Shown: positions 17,835 through 25,781 of the stretch, in pieces
Position numbering within the stretch: position 1 is the first letter of the stretch
Layout: the number at the start of each line of letters is the position of its first letter
Assembly: GCA_900549775.1 (NCBI GenBank)
Contig: URPR01000004.1
Span: 13,000 to 76,999 of the forward strand
From: an uncultured Oscillospiraceae bacterium
GTDB taxonomy: Bacteria; Bacillota; Clostridia; Oscillospirales; Acutalibacteraceae
Length of the DNA stretch: 64,000 nucleotides
Reading direction: 5' to 3'
The notes under the pieces: model-generated
What the model was told of the DNA's origin: nothing
Databases searched by the model: none
The model's input: the letters and a program-made list of their open reading frames with translations, nothing else
Made by a program: the position numbers and the translations under genes

Positions 17835-18641
17835 ATGGGAAAAATTCATAAATTTATGGCTTTAAGTGCAACCCCTGTATTTTTATTTTTTTCTGGTTGC
17901 TCTTCTAGCAGCGTGCAGTCAAATGCCGACATAAAAGCAACTGGTTCAGGGTCTGTTGATGTTGGATATCAGCTTGAATTGCCGGAAGAGGGTGAAGATA
18001 TAGCCGTAATAAAAACCAACATGGGCACTATGAAGTTACGCTTATTTGAAAAAGAAGCACCTAAGGCTTGCGAGAACTTTAAGACTTTAGCTAAAGATGG
18101 ATTTTATAACGGAATTATTTTTCATAGAGTTATTAAAAATTTCATGATACAAACGGGTGACCCAAATGGCGATGGAACCGGCGGTAAAAGTATATGGGAT
18201 AAACCATTTGAAGATGAATTTAGCGATCACTTGTTTAATATAACCTATTCTGTGGCTATGGCGAACAGAGGTAAAAATACAAATGAAAGTCAATTTTTTA
18301 TCAATCAAGGCGATAAAGACAGTTTTATAGGTTTTGATAGGTTCAGTAAAGCCTATGAGGCTTATAAGAAAGATCCAGAAGCTTTTACAAATGAATATGG
18401 TTCCATTATTGACATGTCTAAATTCAACGATCGTATAAAGGATCTTTACAACGAAAACGGTGGTAACCCGCATTTAGATGGATTTTATAGTACTACAGGA
18501 AATGGTCACACAGTTTTTGCGCAGGTTTTTGATGGAAAAGATGTTGTTGATAGTATTGCCTCTGTGAAAACCAATGGTTCAGACAGACCCATAAAAGATA
18601 TTATAATTAAAAAAGTCGACATAGTGAAATATAAAAAGTAG
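17835..18641 (+). CDS. Cyclophilin-type peptidyl-prolyl isomerase, lipoprotein
   Basis: 268-residue surface-anchored prolyl isomerase. The signal peptide ends FLFFSGC, a lipobox-like sequence with the cysteine at about residue 22, followed by a Ser-rich linker. The cyclophilin domain starts at IAVIKTNMGTMKLRLFEKEA and has the active-site blocks FHRVIKNFMIQTGDP and NESQFFIN. A ~45-residue insertion (about 185-215) separates this from the last strands (GHTVFAQVFDGKDVVDSI). It probably assists folding of exported proteins. ATG preceded by AAAGGAGA. Confidence 0.93.
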   Translation: MGKIHKFMALSATPVFLFFSGCSSSSVQSNADIKATGSGSVDVGYQLELPEEGEDIAVIKTNMGTMKLRLFEKEAPKACENFKTLAKDGFYNGIIFHRVIKNFMIQTGDPNGDGTGGKSIWDKPFEDEFSDHLFNITYSVAMANRGKNTNESQFFINQGDKDSFIGFDRFSKAYEAYKKDPEAFTNEYGSIIDMSKFNDRIKDLYNENGGNPHLDGFYSTTGNGHTVFAQVFDGKDVVDSIASVKTNGSDRPIKDIIIKKVDIVKYKK

Positions 18642-18664
18642 TTTTAAACTTTTATAAAACAAAA

Positions 18665-18693
18665 GCAGGATCGCTAAATATTAGCGATCCTGC
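18665..18693. terminator. Bidirectional intrinsic terminator
   Basis: GCAGGATCGCTAA at 18665-18677 pairs perfectly with TTAGCGATCCTGC at 18681-18693 with a 3-nt loop, between converging genes. Confidence 0.9.
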
Positions 18694-18723
18694 TTCATTT
18701 TTCATATTTTTTAAATAAGAGTT

Positions 18724-20658
18724 TTATTCATTTTCAAAGTTTTCATCTAAAGCTTTTATCGACAACCCTACACGGCAATTATCAAAGTCTAGATCTGTGA
18801 TTTTAACTTTAACAATTTCACCAATTGAAAGTACATCTTTAGGGTGATTTATCCTATCTTTCGAAATTTGAGATACATGAATCAATCCATCTATACCGGG
18901 AATGATTTTTGCAAAAGCACCGAAATCTGTAAGCCCAACAATAGTAACATCTATTATGGAACCTACGCTGTAGTCCCTTTTTAAAATGTCCCATGGATTT
19001 CCTTGGCTGTACTTATATGAAAGTGCAACTTTGCCTTTTTCTTTGTCAATATCTACAACCATAACCTCAACATCTTGACCTATACTCAATACGTTTGAAG
19101 GGTGCTTAACTTTCGTCCAGGCAAGTTCAGAAGTGTGTATCATTCCATCAACTCCGCCAAGGTCAACAAACGCACCATAAGGAGTAAATGACACTACTTT
19201 ACCTTTTAATTTGTCGCCAATTTGAACTTTTTCAAAAAACTCTGCTCTATGTTTTTCCCTTTTTTCTTCTAAAACAGAACGAATTGAACCTACAATACGT
19301 CTTTTTTGCTTATTTACTTCTATTATTCTAAAGTTAACAGCTTTTCCTTTAAGCTCTTCCAATGGCTCTTTTCTGCTCAGTGTAGCTAAAGATGCCGGAA
19401 TGAAAACTTTTATACCCTTACAAAGAACAATTATTCCGCCTTTCACCACTTCAGAAACTGTGCCAGACAAAATAGCTTTATCTTTCTCTGCATTTACAAT
19501 TTCTTCAAGGCCTTTCATATTGTCAACCTTTTTCTTAGACAACATCATAGTTCCATCTTGATCATTGGTTTTCAGTATTAGAAGATCTAGCTCATCACCG
19601 ATTTTAACAATGTCTTCACACCTAGCATTTGGGTCACTTGAAAGCTCTGAAACAGGAATAAACCCTGCGTGTTTTCTCCCAATATCTACATAAACTTCGC
19701 TGGGCGTGATGTTAACAACTATGCCCTTTACTCTGCTGCTAGTGTCCATGTTTTTTAAAGACTCTTCAAGCATCTCCTCAAAGCTCGATTCTACATCAAC
19801 TTCATTGTTTTTATCTAACATTTTCTCCATCACACGTTTTACCTCCAATATTACATAAGCAGGTGTGGAAGCTCCTGCTATAATACAAATTTTTTTAGCT
19901 TTTTCTAAAACATCCTCAGATATTTCCTTAGCGTCTTCAACCAAAATAGTCCTGCAATATTTTTCACATATGTTTTTCAATTTCATCGTATTTGAGCTTT
20001 CCTTGCTGCCTATAACAACCGCTAAATCGGATTTTTTTGTAATGGACATAGCTTCAACTTGTCTATTTTGTGTTGTGTTACATATTGTATCAAAAATTTT
20101 GCAATTTGTACAGCTATTTTTTAATATTGATAAACATTTTTCCCATTCATTAATGTTAAAAGTAGTTTGTTCAACAACCAAAATCTTTGAATTTTTGTTA
20201 AATTCATTACTTTCTATAAAATCCTCCAACTCCACAGAGTTAGCTATTACATAGCACTTACTGTTACAATTACCAACAATTCCATCCACCTCAGGATGGT
20301 TTTCATTTCCAAAAATAAGAATGACGTCATATTTATCATTTTGAACAATTTTGTGAATTTTATTTACGAAAGGACAGGTGGCATCAACGTAATTAATATT
20401 TAATTTTTGAACTCTTTTAAGCAAATTTTCAGAGACTCCATGAGCCCTAATAACCAGCGTATATCCTTTTGGAACTTCTTCAGGTGAAGCAACTGTTAAT
20501 ACTCCACTTTTTTTCATATTATTAATAACTTGCGAGTTGTGCACGACCGGTCCAAGTGTACAGACTTTTTTATTTTGCTTCACTAAGTCGTATATGATTT
20601 TTACGGCTCTGTCCACACCAAAACAAAAACCTGCATTTTCAGCAATGATTATACTCAA
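18724..20658 (-). CDS. ispH: Fused IspH (HMBPP reductase) and ribosomal protein S1
   Basis: 644 residues. Residues 1-~280 are IspH/LytB, the last enzyme of the non-mevalonate isoprenoid pathway: iron-sulfur cysteines at 12 (GFCFGV), 95 (DATCPFV) and 194 (DTICNTTQNR). From ~310 onward come four S1 domains, e.g. GTVSEVVKGGIIVLCKGIKV, GKVVSFTPYGAFVDLGGVDG and VTIVGLTDFGAFAKIIPGID. This fusion is well known in Clostridia. With dxs and ispA elsewhere in the window it supplies the MEP/isoprenoid route. Leftward single gene with a ribosome site AAGGGG. Confidence 0.97.
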   Translation of the reverse strand: MSIIIAENAGFCFGVDRAVKIIYDLVKQNKKVCTLGPVVHNSQVINNMKKSGVLTVASPEEVPKGYTLVIRAHGVSENLLKRVQKLNINYVDATCPFVNKIHKIVQNDKYDVILIFGNENHPEVDGIVGNCNSKCYVIANSVELEDFIESNEFNKNSKILVVEQTTFNINEWEKCLSILKNSCTNCKIFDTICNTTQNRQVEAMSITKKSDLAVVIGSKESSNTMKLKNICEKYCRTILVEDAKEISEDVLEKAKKICIIAGASTPAYVILEVKRVMEKMLDKNNEVDVESSFEEMLEESLKNMDTSSRVKGIVVNITPSEVYVDIGRKHAGFIPVSELSSDPNARCEDIVKIGDELDLLILKTNDQDGTMMLSKKKVDNMKGLEEIVNAEKDKAILSGTVSEVVKGGIIVLCKGIKVFIPASLATLSRKEPLEELKGKAVNFRIIEVNKQKRRIVGSIRSVLEEKREKHRAEFFEKVQIGDKLKGKVVSFTPYGAFVDLGGVDGMIHTSELAWTKVKHPSNVLSIGQDVEVMVVDIDKEKGKVALSYKYSQGNPWDILKRDYSVGSIIDVTIVGLTDFGAFAKIIPGIDGLIHVSQISKDRINHPKDVLSIGEIVKVKITDLDFDNCRVGLSIKALDENFENE

Positions 20659-20811
20659 ATTTTTTCCCCTTAGTTTTTATTTATAATATTATAGTTCAAA
20701 GATAAATAAAAAGCAATTTAGTAATACCAAATGTTTTAATCTGCATACTTATAATTATCTTAAAAAACTAACTACACATTTAAAATAAAAGGAGGCATGT
20801 CAGTATAATAA

Positions 20812-21561
20812 ATGCTGGCGAAAATTATGTTAAATAAAGAAAAATTTTTTTTAGAGTATGATGAAAATGATGACGTTGGCAATAAAGTTGAGACAAGTAA
20901 TACTTTAAGTACGAAAACGAATATAACTGACAAAAAAATGCTCATATTTCAAGTTTTAACTTGCTTGATAGCGTTGATTTCTGTTTTAACTCTGAAATAT
21001 TTAAACCACAGCCTGTACGAGGACATTAAAAGTTGGTACAACGAAACTCTGCACAGCTATGTAATAGATGCAAAGGAGCTTAAAAAAATGCCGATTGGAA
21101 AATATAAATATTTTAACAAAAAAGATACCTTTTTAGCAGATGTTCCACCGGTGCTGCTATCTGTCCCTGTATCAAGGCCACTTAAGTCAGGTAACATTAC
21201 TTCACATTTTGGAAAAAGAAAGGATCCTTTTACGTTTAAAGAAAAAATGCATTCCGGCTTAGACATAGGCGCAGTGAACGGCGAAGCTATACATGCTATA
21301 CTTCCTGGAGTAGTAGCAAAGGCTGAAAAGATGGGAGCATATGGAAACTGTGTGGTACTGAACCACGGCAACTGCATTCAGTCATTATATGCTCATTGTG
21401 AAAAAATTTTGGTAGAAGAGGGCAATGAAGTTAGCAGAGGACAAGATCTAGCTTTAGTTGGGCATTCGGGACGTGCTACAGGAAACCATTTGCACTTGGA
21501 AATTTTAATAAATGATGTTAAGCATGACCCGGAAAAATTTTTAGAAAATGCGAATGTTTAG
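20812..21561 (+). CDS. spoIVFA: SpoIVFA-like membrane M23 metallopeptidase-fold protein
   Basis: 249 residues: a cytoplasmic N-terminus, one membrane segment (about 43-62) and a C-terminal LytM/M23 domain. Zinc-site residues look intact: H147 and D151 (MHSGLD), H195 (LYAH) and H226/H228 (HLHLE). It ends 3 bp before an SpoIVFB-like M50 protease, which is the arrangement of SpoIVFA, the regulator holding SpoIVFB inactive during sigma-K processing. The ATG at 20812 is 17 bases after GGAGG; that ribosome site better fits a three-codon ORF (ATG 20797, stop 20806). An active cell-wall endopeptidase is the alternative. Confidence 0.8.
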   Translation: MLAKIMLNKEKFFLEYDENDDVGNKVETSNTLSTKTNITDKKMLIFQVLTCLIALISVLTLKYLNHSLYEDIKSWYNETLHSYVIDAKELKKMPIGKYKYFNKKDTFLADVPPVLLSVPVSRPLKSGNITSHFGKRKDPFTFKEKMHSGLDIGAVNGEAIHAILPGVVAKAEKMGAYGNCVVLNHGNCIQSLYAHCEKILVEEGNEVSRGQDLALVGHSGRATGNHLHLEILINDVKHDPEKFLENANV

Positions 21562-21564
21562 CTT

Positions 21565-22176
21565 ATGATATTCAAAATATTTAATTTAAAAATAAAAATA
21601 GAATATGGCATGTTGGCATTTTTGGCTTTTATTGTTTTTATTGATAAAAGCAATTTTTTATTTCTAGGCGTATTAGCGGCGTTAATACACGAAATTGGTC
21701 ATTTAATTTTCATGAAAAAAAAAGGATATAACGTGAATGAAATTTCGTTTAATTTATTCAATGCTAATATATTGGACCTTAATCGCGTAAACAGAAGGAT
21801 ATCCGATGACATATTAATTTTAGTTTCAGGACCTTTTTTAAACTTGATATTTTTTATATTGTTTCTCTTTTTATATAAAATTTTTTTAATAAAAGCACTT
21901 TTGTACTTTTCATTTGAAAATTTATTTTTGTGTGTATTCAATTTGTTGCCGATTCATTCGCTAGACGGCGGGCAGTTGCTTTTTCTATTGTTGTTACAAA
22001 AATTCAGCTTGGAATTTGTATGTAAAGTTTCCTTTATAGTTTCTGTTATTGGTTTGTACTTACTTACAACAGTAAGTTTTTACACATTTTTTACATCAGA
22101 ATATAACTTTTCTTTACTTGTATTGTGTTTTTATCTTGCGCTTAAAATATTAAACGAAAGTTGTAATTATATTTAA
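21565..22176 (+). CDS. spoIVFB: SpoIVFB-like intramembrane metalloprotease (M50)
   Basis: 203-residue multi-pass membrane protease with HEIGH at residues 42-46 (zinc ligands H42 and H46, catalytic E43) and the third ligand D134 in NLLPIHSLDGGQ. It lacks the C-terminal CBS domain seen in the ~290-residue Bacillus protein. Together with the upstream M23-like gene it should release active sigma-K in the mother cell, if the assignment is right; the pairing is the main argument. ATG start immediately after the previous stop. Confidence 0.82.
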   Translation: MIFKIFNLKIKIEYGMLAFLAFIVFIDKSNFLFLGVLAALIHEIGHLIFMKKKGYNVNEISFNLFNANILDLNRVNRRISDDILILVSGPFLNLIFFILFLFLYKIFLIKALLYFSFENLFLCVFNLLPIHSLDGGQLLFLLLLQKFSLEFVCKVSFIVSVIGLYLLTTVSFYTFFTSEYNFSLLVLCFYLALKILNESCNYI

Positions 22177-22223
22177 TATAGTTAAAACAATACAAACAAA
22201 AGAGAAATTGTTGATTATTTTAG

Positions 22224-22252
22224 TTGACTTTTAATTAATTGTGATTTATAAT
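22224..22252 (+). promoter_or_regulatory. Sigma-A promoter of the small Nif11-leader gene cluster
   Basis: TTGACT at 22224-22229 and TATAAT at 22247-22252, 17-bp spacer, with ATTAATTGTGAT inside the spacer as at the 473-residue gene. Confidence 0.8.
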
Positions 22253-22280
22253 ATATTTTGCGAATGAAAGGAGTGGTTTT

Positions 22281-22460
22281 TTGAATAAGAGTGACAAAGA
22301 AAATAATCTTAATCCGGACATGCTTGAAAATGTGTCAGGCGGAAAACTTGTACGAATAACTGATAATAATGAATATGAAAAAGCAGCACTAGAGAGGTTG
22401 GGATATAGAGTGCTGAAACTCTCAACAGGGGAATACTATTACGAAAAGAGGTGCAAATAA
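22281..22460 (+). CDS. Short GG-leader peptide 1
   Basis: 59 residues from a TTG start 8-10 bases after AAAGGAG. The leader is reduced to about 21 residues ending NPDMLENVSGG, the Nif11-type double-glycine site, without the usual upstream helices. The 38-residue remainder begins KLVRITDNNEYEKAAL and continues GYRVLKLSTGEYYYEKRCK; it resembles the C-terminal module of peptides 2 and 4 and ends in Cys-Lys as peptide 4 does. The stop overlaps the next start (TAATG). Product function is unknown. Confidence 0.75.
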   Translation: MNKSDKENNLNPDMLENVSGGKLVRITDNNEYEKAALERLGYRVLKLSTGEYYYEKRCK

Positions 22461-22831
22461 TGGATTTTCTGAAATTTATTAAGGAAAATAATGACCTTTT
22501 AGATGAAGCTAAATCTTGTAAGTCTAAAGAAGAACTACAAGATTTAATGAAAAGAAAAGGTATTGTTATTAAAGGTTTAAAGATAGATGAAATATATGAT
22601 TATGTAAATAATTTACATAATCAGCTTAAAGATGACGCTTTAGAAGGCGTAGCAGGTGGAAGCGGTAGGGACAAAACTGTAGCTAATATAAATGAAAAAT
22701 TAGATCCATCTTCTTTAAAAGGTACACCTGTCCCTTTGACAAACGAAGATCTTTCTGACCTTTTAGCTCAAGACCCAAATGCAAAGATTTTTTTGGAAGA
22801 AAAAACAAACACTTGGTATAAGTTGGTGTAA
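22460..22831 (+). CDS. Nif11-type leader peptide 2
   Basis: 123 residues. The ATG at 22460 overlaps the previous stop and follows AGAGGTG; a GTG at 22451 is in frame but overlaps that site. Residues 1-67 form a Nif11-like leader (DLLDEAKSCKSKEELQDLM...DALEGVAGG). The 56-residue C-terminal part contains PLTNEDLSDLLAQDPNAKIF and then LEEKTNTWYKLV, a module shared with peptides 1 and 4. It has no cysteine after the leader, arguing against lanthionine or sactionine chemistry. Confidence 0.82.
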   Translation: MDFLKFIKENNDLLDEAKSCKSKEELQDLMKRKGIVIKGLKIDEIYDYVNNLHNQLKDDALEGVAGGSGRDKTVANINEKLDPSSLKGTPVPLTNEDLSDLLAQDPNAKIFLEEKTNTWYKLV

Positions 22832-22880
22832 TGATTTTGCAGTTGGCATGCTGATTAAAAACAAGGAGGAAAATAAAATT

Positions 22881-23222
22881 ATGAATGTGTATGATTTTAC
22901 TAAGAAGTATCCGCAGATAGTAAAAAAGGCAGAACAGTGTAAAAGCTTTGAGGAGTTTGAAAGCTTAGTAAATGAAAACAACGTAAATTTTGAAAATACA
23001 GATTTGAAGCAAATATATAAACTTTTGCAAAAGGATGAGGAACTATCTGATGACATTTTGAATAACGTTGCAGGAGGAGTCCGCAAAAAAGAGGTTGTTG
23101 TAAAAATAAAAAAGATAGAACCTATGACATCGCCCACGCAACCTAAAGTTGTAGTTCCTGAAAATGAAACTGTACAGCCGGTGGGAGAGGGAGGAAATAC
23201 AAATGAAAATGGACTTAAATAA
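22881..23222 (+). CDS. Nif11-type leader peptide 3
   Basis: 113 residues. The ATG at 22881 has AAGGAGGA at 22862-22869; a longer frame from 22779 overlaps the previous gene and is rejected. Leader residues 1-66 end ELSDDILNNVAGG. The 47-residue product part starts VRKKEVVVKIKKIEPM and becomes proline-, valine- and glycine-rich (PTQPKVVVPENETVQPVGEG), unlike its neighbours and probably unstructured. KKEVV after the GG site is shared with peptide 4. Function unknown. Confidence 0.82.
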   Translation: MNVYDFTKKYPQIVKKAEQCKSFEEFESLVNENNVNFENTDLKQIYKLLQKDEELSDDILNNVAGGVRKKEVVVKIKKIEPMTSPTQPKVVVPENETVQPVGEGGNTNENGLK

Positions 23223-23577
23223 AATTGATGGGGAATTAATGGAATTATCAAAGAAATGCAAAAATGAGGAAGAGTTGAAAAAGCTTGCTGAAAAAAAGGG
23301 AATAAAACTAAGTAAAAACGAGCTACATCAAGCTTTTACGTTTCTTAATCAAGATGAAGAATTAAACGAAGATATGTTAGAGAATGTTGCGGGAGGTGCT
23401 GCAAAAAAAGAGGTGGTAGCTTCAGATTTCACTAAACTAACAGATGAACAAGCGCTGAAAGCTATAGATAAAGGTCAGAAGGTTATCTATCTTGATGAGG
23501 GCCAATATGCTGTAAGCAATGGAAAAGGTGTAAGTAATATAAAGATGTTTGAGGCTGGTTATTATCTTTGCAAATAA
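23203..23577 (+). CDS. Nif11-type leader peptide 4
   Basis: 124 residues. The ATG at 23203 lies 8 bases after GAGAGGGAGGA and inside the end of peptide 3 (20-bp overlap, different frame), so translation is coupled. The leader (1-65) ends LNEDMLENVAGG. The C-terminal 59 residues contain KLTDEQALKAIDKGQKVIYL and DEGQYAVSNG, the module shared with peptides 1 and 2, then a tail ending AGYYLCK. Last gene of the cluster, followed by a terminator. Confidence 0.82.
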   Translation: MKMDLNKIDGELMELSKKCKNEEELKKLAEKKGIKLSKNELHQAFTFLNQDEELNEDMLENVAGGAAKKEVVASDFTKLTDEQALKAIDKGQKVIYLDEGQYAVSNGKGVSNIKMFEAGYYLCK

Positions 23578-23592
23578 AAATTATTAAATTTA

Positions 23593-23648
23593 GTCTATCT
23601 TGAATGTCAACAGATGCTGTGACGTTTGAGATGGGCTTTATTTTTTTT
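23593..23648 (+). terminator. Terminator of the Nif11-leader cluster
   Basis: An imperfect long hairpin, 23593-23610 with 23621-23639 (AGTCTATCTTGAATGTCA against TGACGTTTGAGATGGGCT, with G-U pairs), followed by TTTATTTTTTTT. Confidence 0.65.
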
Positions 23649-23740
23649 AGATTTGATTATTTTTATTGAAAAAACGAAGTAAATAATATAAAATATAGTA
23701 TATACGCAAAATGTACAGATTTAAAAAGCAGGTGAAAGTT

Positions 23741-25780
23741 TTGTCTTTAAAATTATGGAAAGTTTTAGATTTAAATAAACAAAATGCAGTAAATATATCG
23801 AATAAATACAACATACCGATTTTTACCGCGATGCTGTTAGATATATATAAAGTAAGCAACATAGAAGATTACATAAACTTAGACTGCGAAAAATTTAAGT
23901 ATGTAGACTTTACAGATATGCAAAAAGCTGTGGATAGAATCAAAAAAGCGATTAATAACTTTGAAAAAATTTGCATTTGCGGTGACTACGATGCAGATGG
24001 AGTAACAGCTACAGCGTTGCTTTATTCTTATCTAGAGGGACTTGGCGCAAATGTTATTTATCATATACCTAAACGTCACGAAGATGGATATGGGTTAAAT
24101 ACAAATATAATCGATGAACTTAAAAGTGAAGACGTTAACTTGATAGTTACTGTCGACAACGGAATATGTGCAGTAAAAGAAATATCTTATGCAAAAACTT
24201 TGGGCATAGACGTTGTAGTTACAGATCACCATAGGTTGCCGGAAGAATTACCCGAAGCTGTAGCTATAGTTGACCCGCAAAGGGAAGAAAACAATGAGCA
24301 TAAAAACTTAGCGGGTGTAGGGGTTGCTTTTAAGCTTATTGTGGCGCTGGAGGAAGATGCAGATATTGGTTTTTTGCTGGAAGAATATGCAGAACTTGTT
24401 GCAATAGGAACAATAGGAGATATTGTGCCGCTGCAGGGCGAGAACAGGATTATAGCTAAAGTGGGACTAGAGTTTCTTAACCAGACGAACAAAGTAGGTC
24501 TGGTAGCGCTTTTAAAGGAAGCCGGAATCTTTGAAAAGTACATAACCTCAACTGATGTAGCTTTCGGCATAGTTCCTAGAATAAACGCGGCTGGAAGGCT
24601 TAGCACAACAGATAAGGTTGTTGAACTGCTAACTTGCGAAGATGAAGAAAAAGCACAATGTATTGCAAGAAGCTTAGAGCAAGAAAACAGTGAACGCAAG
24701 GCTTTGGGAAAAGAAGCATTTGATCAAATAGAGGTAATACTTAAAAAAGAGCCTGAGAGGCTGTTTGAGAAAGTTATTATAGTTGACGGGGAAAACTGGC
24801 ACCCAGGGGTTATTGGAATAGTTGCATCTAAACTGGTTGAAAGGTACTCAAAACCTGCTATAGTTATAACTCGTACAGGAAATGTGGCTAGGGCTTCAGC
24901 TAGGAGTATTGAAGGCTTTTCCATTTACGATGTAATAAATTCTTGTTCTTCTTATCTATTGAAATTCGGCGGGCACACAATGGCTGCTGGGTTCGATATA
25001 AATATAAGCGATATTGAAAGATTTAGAAATGATATGAGAGCTTTTACTGCAAATGTCGAAATGCCTTTTCAGACTTTAAATATAACATGCAAGCTGAACC
25101 CTGAGATGCTATCTTTAGACGTAGTTGAACAAATAGGTATACTAGAACCGTTTGGAAAAGACAATCCACAGCCGATTTTTGGACTTTACAAAATGAAGTT
25201 AGAAAAAATCACTCCGGTAGGGAACGGAAACCATTTACGACTTACTTTTTCGAGAGATAATAAAAAAATTGTAGCCATGAAATTCTTTATGACGGAAAGT
25301 GAGTTTCCATACAGAGTTGGAGAAATTTTAGATTTAGCAGTTACTGTCAGTAAATCTCTTTATAATGGGTCAGAAAGCTTATCGATTATTATAAATGATA
25401 TGAAATTTTCAGATCTTATCCCGGAAAACTTGCTTATTCAAAAAAGAACATACGAAAAAATAAAAAGAGGTGAAGCAAAAGATGGTATACTAAGCGAAGT
25501 TGTACCTTCAAGGGACGATATAGCAACGGTATATAAGCTTTTGAAACAGAGAAAAGTTGACGAAGAAACAATAAATATTGAAATTTCTGGAGCTCGCTTT
25601 CAAAAAATAGGAATAAATTTTTGTAAGTTGCTTTTGATTTTTGACATTATGGAAGAGTTGAAGCTAATAAACATAGAGAGGGAACTTTTACTTTTTAAAG
25701 TACACGTAAATAAAATGGAAAATAAAATAGATATAAATTCTTCTGTGATTTTGAAGGAGCTAAAAAGGCAGGTAATTTAA
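23741..25780 (+). CDS. recJ: Single-stranded-DNA-specific exonuclease RecJ
   Basis: About 680-residue 5'-3' exonuclease of DNA repair and recombination. DHH-family motifs are present: CGDYDADGVTATALL, TVDNG, TDHHRLPE, and the DHHA1 motif GGHTMAAGF, followed by the RecJ OB fold. The TTG at 23741 is chosen because GGTGA sits 5 bases upstream and family proteins start at this point; an in-frame ATG at 23711 has no ribosome site. It is followed 1 bp later by relA. Confidence 0.95.
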   Translation: MSLKLWKVLDLNKQNAVNISNKYNIPIFTAMLLDIYKVSNIEDYINLDCEKFKYVDFTDMQKAVDRIKKAINNFEKICICGDYDADGVTATALLYSYLEGLGANVIYHIPKRHEDGYGLNTNIIDELKSEDVNLIVTVDNGICAVKEISYAKTLGIDVVVTDHHRLPEELPEAVAIVDPQREENNEHKNLAGVGVAFKLIVALEEDADIGFLLEEYAELVAIGTIGDIVPLQGENRIIAKVGLEFLNQTNKVGLVALLKEAGIFEKYITSTDVAFGIVPRINAAGRLSTTDKVVELLTCEDEEKAQCIARSLEQENSERKALGKEAFDQIEVILKKEPERLFEKVIIVDGENWHPGVIGIVASKLVERYSKPAIVITRTGNVARASARSIEGFSIYDVINSCSSYLLKFGGHTMAAGFDINISDIERFRNDMRAFTANVEMPFQTLNITCKLNPEMLSLDVVEQIGILEPFGKDNPQPIFGLYKMKLEKITPVGNGNHLRLTFSRDNKKIVAMKFFMTESEFPYRVGEILDLAVTVSKSLYNGSESLSIIINDMKFSDLIPENLLIQKRTYEKIKRGEAKDGILSEVVPSRDDIATVYKLLKQRKVDEETINIEISGARFQKIGINFCKLLLIFDIMEELKLINIERELLLFKVHVNKMENKIDINSSVILKELKRQVI

Positions 25781-25781
25781 G

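Noticed and set aside
22451..22459. GTG start for peptide 2
   Set aside because: It overlaps its own ribosome site; ATG 22460 is correctly spaced and overlaps the previous stop.
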